In this document: piece after piece, positions 58,901-64,000 of the stretch
Layout: each line of letters starts with the position of its first letter
How positions within the stretch are numbered: the stretch's first letter is position 1
From: Paenibacillus pini JCM 16418
GTDB taxonomy: Bacteria; Bacillota; Bacilli; Paenibacillales; Paenibacillaceae
Direction: 5' to 3'
Length of the DNA stretch: 64,000 bases
Assembly: GCF_000576305.1 (NCBI RefSeq)
Contig: NZ_BAVZ01000001.1
Span: 124,001 to 188,000, forward strand
Made by a program: the position numbers and the translations under genes
The notes under the pieces: model-generated
Told to the model about the DNA's origin: nothing
The model's database searches: none
What the model saw: the letters and a program-made list of their open reading frames with translations, nothing else

Positions 58901-59202
58901 GATTGAATGTTGCAGAATATGGACGAACACATGGCGGACTGGATGAGAAATCAGCTATTTTTCTAAAAAATGGTTATGTCGTCGTGAACTTCAATATCGA
59001 ATCAATTCAGGAGGGGAATCTGAAAAAGCCTCATCTGCAGTATATGAATGCCCCGCTTATGAATCAATGGAATATGGAAGGGTTTAACCGAAATATTCAA
59101 GATGCTTATGGCAATCGGTTTACATTAAAGGATGGCGATGTGTTGTTCTACAATGCGGATCAGTCGAGTCGGGATGACTTTAGCTCGCAAGTTCCACATT
59201 AA
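55930..59202 (+). CDS. Large secreted protein of unknown function, possibly DUF5704-type
   Basis: About 1090 residues from ATG 55930 (AAAGGAAA upstream, in place of an earlier TTG). A signal peptide (VAILMVWILFFLQCPLFPFQVNEVQA) shows export. Regions: an N-terminal module with a CPNC pair, then MucBP-like segment (residues about 199-283, LNVKYYDTDGQSLNN ... YYKKK), a Pro/Ser-rich linker, a central repeat-free part with PTSESLYGNVLARDHLY, and a C-terminal half with many Tyr and polar residues. Only four Cys. No catalytic motif found. Co-transcribed with the upstream stalk-domain protein. A Paenibacillus DUF5704 relation is possible from memory and unproven. Confidence 0.7.
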   Translation: MGRRLKHNVAILMVWILFFLQCPLFPFQVNEVQAANENTPLKYYKDSNYRYFVGMMYYEMWKDTAGNWTDGGRQPNKGMRGEAEFTYKFQFPNRKIKSVNARIYTPSDPLVYFEESRSDSYDEYKKSISLGTTNSDIRPFNKQGIGTDTTIIPITINMLLNAERPHDVKGEQCPNCAANVEAYRIYVPMLFKIELQSQLNVKYYDTDGQSLNNIFTPIVNEELIAGKEYTFTPPTNADFEYVGFKKSTTDELPHGSINSGSANSFKYDGSFEKYTLFMYYKKKDDNTTIPSPGPSGCTVPVPAESIEGKYMDPVVTAKIRADERGSEQFDVLQGIPTSESLYGNVLARDHLYKNKFVQMTGTCTFSINVTKVYTLKWDPGKEVTNANGSGTHTEPDPQSQPEPKTYQYIIERPYKFWKIDNLEVYKIKQSILKNYALPGDQITIQPSGYTPPNFTASTNGNYYPPTPPSEVEAPGSTISGGTTKPSVPNEDLKGLAERAVQKVKVENDTLIFKGQKIMDSQRVDELGPRPVQIPEPLHIGDNVLYSSGNMISSNKENRKDTPSTGEIFYDLMSGNINGGENQTFTIFGINTVTVHTPVVDYSSISDDQAHNQKTNPNMQRSALILERPFIVKIPTSGQHTNYLGYGNRDYAKYYRTKQVKFPFDVYTGDRKTFIPKKTWVDVPVGQLTTTFYLPVWVDEGDYQVSFRNIAENAPSSYTAQDDANTNLIHHAAADEVSVEVIGRLYDFHITDISDYNWERVFRTKAGTALQTGVSYWVGQNKIDGDPRGNSSTYTLPIRPGSNPLQGYKNVAVKTGYHFKFDFLTKGNMFGPLDGIRITPRFYYVRKDGKAINNKGETRVPVDLYYHTNQNQFVKIGSKQDQVKRYVLLNDRLRNVPVEELSDTASYKFNHYGQAGSLNMQQFISYYTSKFTKQKTPVGAYDLLLLPEQIRTFLRLKDTIPSSVDQERANVSIQKWYGEYSLPAAAYVVEAGLNVAEYGRTHGGLDEKSAIFLKNGYVVVNFNIESIQEGNLKKPHLQYMNAPLMNQWNMEGFNRNIQDAYGNRFTLKDGDVLFYNADQSSRDDFSSQVPH

Positions 59203-59246
59203 GAGCATTTAGTTTATTGGTTTGTGTGACCGTTGTGAGCGCTAAG

Positions 59247-59281
59247 AAAAAGATCTCTTATTTTCATAAGAGGTCTTTTTT
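59247..59281 (+). terminator. Rho-independent terminator
   Basis: AAAAGATCTCTTA / TAAGAGGTCTTTT stem, T run. Confidence 0.85.
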
Positions 59282-59728
59282 CATATCTATTTTCCGTAAG
59301 GTATAGATTTCATCAAATGATTAGCTTATTAAAAGCGATCCATTATCGTTTTTTCTTTCTTTTAAAAACATCCATTAACAAGGATTTGTATATAAAAATT
59401 CTTCGAACCTTACATGAAATGTTACAAAATTAGAAAAACTGTTTTTTTATGAAAGAAAAATGACTTATATCATTTTATTTCATGAGGAAAAGTTCCTATC
59501 ACGAAGCAAATTCTTTTTAATTATAAAAACATGACATCAATATTGACATGGCTCACGAATTAAACTAAAGTTTCTATTAATAACATCACTGGAGAAATTA
59601 AATAGATTTATTAAGAGAATGAAACGACTTCCTAGCTTTTTCCACTATTTTTATTCGTTTTCCAGATATTATCATGTGAATTTTAACCAAGGGTGAAATT
59701 AATTATTGCGGGAGGCGAAAATCGCTTT
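59282..59728 (+). promoter_or_regulatory. AT-rich promoter region of the ROK repressor
   Basis: About 450 bases without a gene. TTGACA at 59543-59548 and TAAAGT at 59566-59571 (17-base spacer) make a weak promoter; AAACT-AA-AGTTT (59562-59573) is an inverted repeat on the -10 and may be an autoregulatory operator. Nothing else recognised. Confidence 0.4.
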
Positions 59729-60925
59729 ATGCAAAAGCATGATCAGGATTTCATTAGGAGAAAGAATCGGATTACCGTTTTTGAACTCATTAAGAATAGT
59801 TCACCCTTGTCTCGTGCTGAAATAGCTCGTTTGACCGGAATGAGTCCTACGACGGTAAGTCGAATTGTTTCTGAATTACACAGTCAGAGCTTTATGAGAG
59901 AGATTGAACAAATTACATCCAGTGTAGGAAGAAAAGCAGTTTTGTTACAGGTTAATCCAAGGTCCGTTCTATCTGTTGGCGTTGAAATTGATAAATCCAG
60001 TATTCGAATCGGTATCGTCGATCTCGATGGAAAGATTATTAGTGACAAGCAGATGGAACGAGCAGGTAATGAAGACGCTTTAATTACCCTTGAACGTATT
60101 GCTAAAGGCCTACTCGTGCTCTTGGAGCAAGAGGGTTTGGATAAGCAGAATGTTGTTGGAGTAGGTGTTGGATTACCGGGGATTGTTGATTATTCGACAG
60201 GCACGGTGTTGTTCTCTGCTCAGCTTGGATGGAAGCGTACCGAGATTAGTAGCGTGCTACAGAAGCTGACAGGACTCGAAGTGGCTGTGGATAACGAACT
60301 AAAAGTGAAAGCGTTGGCAGAGCATTTGTATGGGTCAGCCAGAGGCTCTAAAAGATCAGTACTTATCGGTTTTGGTAGCGGTGTCGGATCTTCTTTAATT
60401 ATTGATGGTGAGGTATACAGGGGAGAAACGAACAGTGCAGGTGAGATTGGTCATACGGTTATAGATCCAAATGGGATTCTATGTGAATGCGGTAAAGTAG
60501 GCTGTTTGCAGACGTATATAGCTGAAGCATCTTTAATTGAGCAAGCCAATAAAGTCAAACCAATTACTACATTAGAGGAACTATTTCAAGCAAAGAATAA
60601 CGGAGATTTCTGGGCTGCGAATATACTCGATCGGGCTATGACCTTCGTGGCGGTTACTGTAAGTAATATCGCATGTATGTATAATCCGGATACAGTGATT
60701 TTAAGCGGAAAGCTCGTTGAAAGATTCGCTGAAGTTAGAGAATTCATTGCTGAGAAATGTATGGGACAGTTCGTTTGGGAGCCACTAAGAGGTACTTTTC
60801 AGATCGTCTATTCTACTCTTGCAGGTGACGGTGTCGTTATTGGCTCAGGTCTACTCGCACAGAATTTGTTCCTTGATATTGATAGGCAGCTAGAACAAGC
60901 TGATCATCTAACATTAAATCATTAA
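59729..60925 (+). CDS. ROK-family transcriptional repressor (NagC/XylR type)
   Basis: About 398 residues from ATG 59729 (GGGAGG, 13-base spacing; an earlier GTG 59693 is less likely). N-terminal winged HTH (SPLSRAEIARLTGMSPTTVSRIVSELHSQ), then the ROK sugar-kinase-like domain with zinc-type GILCECGKVGCLQTY and the VGVGVGLPGIVD loop. Binds a sugar-related effector to release DNA. The next gene, asparaginase, begins 14 bases after its stop, and the oligopeptide genes follow. Confidence 0.9.
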   Translation: MQKHDQDFIRRKNRITVFELIKNSSPLSRAEIARLTGMSPTTVSRIVSELHSQSFMREIEQITSSVGRKAVLLQVNPRSVLSVGVEIDKSSIRIGIVDLDGKIISDKQMERAGNEDALITLERIAKGLLVLLEQEGLDKQNVVGVGVGLPGIVDYSTGTVLFSAQLGWKRTEISSVLQKLTGLEVAVDNELKVKALAEHLYGSARGSKRSVLIGFGSGVGSSLIIDGEVYRGETNSAGEIGHTVIDPNGILCECGKVGCLQTYIAEASLIEQANKVKPITTLEELFQAKNNGDFWAANILDRAMTFVAVTVSNIACMYNPDTVILSGKLVERFAEVREFIAEKCMGQFVWEPLRGTFQIVYSTLAGDGVVIGSGLLAQNLFLDIDRQLEQADHLTLNH

Positions 60926-60939
60926 GGTGGTTATGAAAC

Positions 60940-61937
60940 ATGAGTTATAAAGCATTGGTTGAGGAATTTCGAGGTGGAGTTCTTGAGAATGTACATCTTG
61001 GCGCACTGTGCGGAGTCAATGATAAGGGAGAGGTTATCTACGAGGTAGGTAATGCAGAGCACATGACCTTTCTCCGGTCGCAGCGAAACCGTTTCAAGCT
61101 ATTCCAGTCATGAAGCAAAATATTGCTGAGACTTACGGACTTACTGATCAAGAAGCTGCTATGTTCGCTGCCTCACATCGGGGAGAAACGTATCACATTG
61201 AAGCGCTCGAGTCGATCATGCGTAAAACTGGGATTACCGAAGAAGAAATTCTCTGCTGCCCAACATTACCGCTAAATGACGAGCCAAAATTTGCTTGTAT
61301 GCGTGAAGGCATAGCGCCAAGAAAACTCTATCATAACTGTTCTGGTAAACATCTAGGTATTATTGCAACTGCTAGAGAACTTGGCTATCCAACGGATACC
61401 TATTGGGAACCTTCTCACCCAGTGCAGCAGGATATTCTCAATACACTGGCTTATATGGCTGATTATCCAGTTGATCAAATTGAAATTGGAATTGATGGTT
61501 GTGGATTTCCTATTTTCGCACTTCCACTTAAAAATATCGCCAATGCTTATCTTAAACTAGCTTGTCCTGACATGATCAGCGATGAAGCAACAAGAGAAGC
61601 AGTCAAGCGCATGACCCGCTATATGCACGCATCACCAGATAGCATCGCAAGTCATAATTTTATATGCTCAGAGCTACTAAGAGACTCCAATATTGTAGCA
61701 AAAGGTGGAGCTAAAGGCGTATATTGTTTCTCTTTAATTCGGGAACGCGTTGCCTTTGCACTTAAAGTGATTGATGGTTCAGAAACTCCTTGGCCTATTA
61801 TCGTGGCATCTATTTTGGAGCAAATTGGATATAGCAATCAAGAGACTATTGATCGTCTATACACGGTAGTACCTAAGGAAATTAAGAATGATAACCATAT
61901 AGTTGTAGGTGAACGTCAAGCTGCTTTTAAACTGTAA
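60940..61937 (+). CDS. Asparaginase II family protein (frameshifted)
   Basis: About 332 residues repaired. Hydrolyses asparagine to aspartate and ammonia in this thermolabile family, or a related amidohydrolase. ATG 60940 (AAGGTGG upstream), MSYKALVEEFRGGVLENVHLG. Later motifs: PFQAIPVMKQ, AMFAASHRGE, CSGKHLG and VYCFSLIRERVAFALKV. The frame breaks at about 61080; one G gives TFLRSAAKPFQAIPVMKQ. May be in one unit with the ROK repressor. Confidence 0.88.
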
Positions 61938-62100
61938 AATCTCTATCAAATTCAACAGTAGAGGTGGCAATATCGTCACTTCTCAGAATGTGTTTAATAG
62001 TCAACTTCCTGTTTATTGATTCAACTCAGCAGCAGATTCGTTTGTCATTTCATTTAGATATGGCGATGCAATCATACACAATTCAAGGGGACATAAGGGA

Positions 62101-63753
62101 GTGAAGAAAGTGTTGAAGAAGAAGAAAGTTAGTTTGCTGGCAATGATGATGGCTGTGACGGTTGTTTTTACGGGTTGTTCGTTCTCGGGCGACAGTAAAG
62201 ATGCTGGTAGTACTACAGGTACGGGGGATACCGCTACCACAGGGGCAAAGGAATTAAAGCTGTATGTTGAGACTGAAATCAAGGATATGAACCAATGGCT
62301 CGCATCTGATGATGTTTCGTTTACAGTGCTGAATAACGTTGGCGAAGGATTGTATCGCCTTGATCCAAAAAATGAGCCACAACCAGCGATGGCTGAAAAG
62401 GTGGATGTATCTGCGGATAAACTAAAATATACATTTAAACTGCGTGATGATGCGAAGTGGAGTGACGGTACTCCAGTTACAGCGGCAGATTTTAAATTTG
62501 CATGGCTTCGTGAGATTGACCCGAAAACCGGTACAAACGGTTATTCATTTATTATGACAGACTACATTGTTGGTGCTGCTGAATATGCTGAGGGTGGTTC
62601 GGCGGATAAAGTAGGAATCGAAGCAACTGATGACAAAACGCTGACCATTTCATTGAAGCAACCAACGCCATACTTCCTACGTTTGACAACGCTTGCTCCG
62701 TATTTCCCAATGAAAGAAGAGTTTGTTAAGGCTAAGGGCGATAGCTATGCTTTGACTCCTCAAAATATGCTCTTTAACGGACCATACACCATGACTTCTG
62801 TAGATGCAGCTAGTGGTGCGACTCTTGAGAAAAATGCAGGCTACTGGGATGCAGCTAATGTAAAAGTAGACAAAGTAGATTTGAAAGTTATTAAAGAGAA
62901 GAGTACAGCTCTGAACGCTTACAAAGCTGGTCAATTGGATCGTGTTCTATTGGCTTCATCTGATGTGAGTGCAGCGAAGTCTGAACCTGGTTTTGCAACA
63001 GGTATTAACTTCAAAACAACGTACTTGCAGTTCAATACAAAAGCTGATGGCGTAAGCAACGTGAACATTCGTAAAGCATTGGAGCTTGGTTTCGATTCGA
63101 AACTATTGGCTGACCAAGTGCTGAATAACGGATCTAAAGGTGCTACAGGATTGATTCCAGATGAAATGAGTGCTGTGGAAGGTAAATCTTTCAGAGAAAT
63201 GCAGGGCGATTTAATCAAGCCTGATGCAGCTCAAGCTAAAGCTTTCTGGGATCAAGGTGTTAAGGAACTAGGAAAAGCTCCAAAGATCACCATGCTAGTT
63301 GCAGATACTTCTGAAACAAAAGACGTTGCAACCTTCATACAAAGTGAATTGAAAAAATCACTTGGTATTGATCTTGTTCTCGATACGAAAACAAGTAAAG
63401 CACGTGGACAGTTGATGGATAATAGTAAATATCAAATGGCGATCACTGCTTGGGGCGCTGACTATGATGATGCAATGACTTATCTTGATTTGTGGACAAA
63501 CCACACGCCTTACCGTGGTAACTACGAGAATCCTAAATATGACGCTCTAATCATGAATGCTAAGAAAGAAACAGATGAAAATAAGCGTATTAACATGATG
63601 CTTGAAGCTGAGAAAATGCTAGTTACTGAAGATGCTGTAGTTGCTCCAATTTACTTTGGTGGATATTCATTCCTTCTGAACTCGAAGGTTGAAGGTCTGG
63701 ATTATCATCCGTACGGCAACCCTGTAGACTTCAAATACGCAAACGTTAAATAA
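62101..63753 (+). CDS. Oligopeptide ABC transporter substrate-binding lipoprotein
   Basis: 550 residues, GTG start 62101 (an in-frame GTG at 62110 is also possible). Lipoprotein signal with LAMMMAVTVVFTGCSF; SBP_bac_5 family with DPKNEPQPAMAEKV, SDGTPVTAADFKFAWLREIDP, YAEGGSADKVGIEATDD and KKDAWIG-like later boxes. Binds peptides for import; first of an opp-type operon. An attenuating hairpin separates it from the permease. Confidence 0.88.
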   Translation: MKKVLKKKKVSLLAMMMAVTVVFTGCSFSGDSKDAGSTTGTGDTATTGAKELKLYVETEIKDMNQWLASDDVSFTVLNNVGEGLYRLDPKNEPQPAMAEKVDVSADKLKYTFKLRDDAKWSDGTPVTAADFKFAWLREIDPKTGTNGYSFIMTDYIVGAAEYAEGGSADKVGIEATDDKTLTISLKQPTPYFLRLTTLAPYFPMKEEFVKAKGDSYALTPQNMLFNGPYTMTSVDAASGATLEKNAGYWDAANVKVDKVDLKVIKEKSTALNAYKAGQLDRVLLASSDVSAAKSEPGFATGINFKTTYLQFNTKADGVSNVNIRKALELGFDSKLLADQVLNNGSKGATGLIPDEMSAVEGKSFREMQGDLIKPDAAQAKAFWDQGVKELGKAPKITMLVADTSETKDVATFIQSELKKSLGIDLVLDTKTSKARGQLMDNSKYQMAITAWGADYDDAMTYLDLWTNHTPYRGNYENPKYDALIMNAKKETDENKRINMMLEAEKMLVTEDAVVAPIYFGGYSFLLNSKVEGLDYHPYGNPVDFKYANVK

Positions 63754-63776
63754 TTGCAAAACTTAAATCCAGGATA

Positions 63777-63805
63777 GGAGAGAAGCTTTGCTTCTCTCTT
63801 TCCTT
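63777..63805 (+). terminator. Intergenic attenuator hairpin between oppA- and oppB-like genes
   Basis: GGAGAGAAG-CTTTG-CTTCTCTCT stem followed by a T-rich run; probably reduces permease expression relative to the binding protein. Confidence 0.6.
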
Positions 63806-63859
63806 TATTAATGCATGTGCTAAGAAAATGAAAGACCCCATTCTGCTGGGAGGTGCAAT

Positions 63860-64000
63860 ATGAAACGGTATATCGGAGTTCGACTTATTTATTTAGTGTT
63901 AACCTTGTTTATCATTACAACAGCTACCTTCTTTCTAATGAAGGGATTGCCAGGTACACCGTTTGATGAAGAGAAGTTGCAACAACTTCCTACAGAACAG
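63860..64000 (+). CDS. Oligopeptide ABC transporter permease, OppB-like (3' truncated by window)
   Basis: 47 residues to the window edge, start ATG 63860 behind GGGAGGTGC. The N-terminus KRYIGVRLIYLVLTLFIITTATFFLMKGLPGTPFD is the standard first membrane helix and GTPFD motif of OppB/DppB permeases. Follows the binding protein across an attenuator. Confidence 0.88.
   Translation, partial: MKRYIGVRLIYLVLTLFIITTATFFLMKGLPGTPFDEEKLQQLPTEQ

Noticed and set aside
1..64000. Programmed ribosomal frameshifting as an explanation for split genes
   Set aside because: No conserved slippery heptamer with a pseudoknot; unrelated genes are affected and each repairs by one base in a short run.
1..64000. CRISPR, prophage or insertion element
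   Set aside because: No direct-repeat arrays, transposase, integrase, phage structural genes or terminal repeats seen.

Overview
The window looks like a chromosomal segment of a spore-forming, low-to-medium GC Firmicute, most likely Paenibacillus or a close relative. The reasons are: strong AGGAGG-type ribosome sites with frequent TTG/GTG starts; SAM-I and T-box leaders; Spo0E-like, YtxC, CotF-like, SpoVR, PrkA and YhbH sporulation or stationary-phase genes; a liaFSR operon; and Paenibacillus-style secreted proteins with copper-amine-oxidase N-terminal repeats. I see no phage, transposase, CRISPR array, rRNA or tRNA.

Layout. 1-4.9 kb: 3' part of mutS2, a DUF350 membrane protein, a 26-aa membrane peptide, a zinc-ribbon protein, a reverse-strand FAD oxidoreductase and two small coat-like genes. 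5-14 kb: Lrp regulator plus aminotransferase, Spo0E-like peptide, lipoprotein, PduO-type cobalamin adenosyltransferase, RluA synthase, Spx/ArsC-like protein, 5'-3' exonuclease, a phosphodiester-glycosidase-type exported protein, fructokinase and an HRDC protein. 14-15.3 kb: a CorA magnesium transporter on the minus strand, preceded by a 255-nt leader with a short acidic/proline peptide. 15.4-19 kb: SAM-riboswitch-controlled methionine genes metA-metI-metC. 19-24 kb: mqnC, ytxC and T-box-controlled thrS. 24-33 kb: 3D-domain protein, small spore-type protein, liaFSR, an HtrA protease followed by a two-component system, and ispH. 33-38.5 kb: aroF, a GlnR/TnrA-type box before glnA, serC, trmL and an AbrB-like regulator. 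38.5-43.3 kb: a 34-aa membrane peptide, a second glycosidase-type exported protein with a coiled-coil partner, a LuxR-type response regulator, an aminotransferase and a DUF2161 protein. 43.6-54.5 kb: prkA, spoVR and yhbH, interspersed with a globin-coupled sensor, a LacI regulator, a TetR/MFS efflux pair, a PH-domain protein and a UPF0158 protein. 55-59.2 kb: two secreted proteins of unknown role, one of about 1090 residues. 59.7-64 kb: ROK repressor, asparaginase, and the start of an oligopeptide ABC transporter (oppA, oppB).

Quality warning. Thirteen genes appear intact in sequence but are interrupted by frameshifts (fourteen shifts in all). Thirteen of the shifts are each explained by one missing base, nearly always in a run of 2-4 identical bases. 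Essential ispH and the conserved metA, mqnC and mutS2 are affected. This looks like read or assembly error rather than gene decay, and I annotate these loci as single genes.

Most interesting lead. Upstream of the corA-like gene on the minus strand there is a good promoter, then a ribosome site and a 33-codon reading frame beginning MDGDPSPK, then mutually exclusive helices. This resembles in logic the acidic/proline MgtL leader of enteric mgtA, and could be an undescribed Mg2+-sensing leader peptide in Gram-positives. It is an inference from one sequence.
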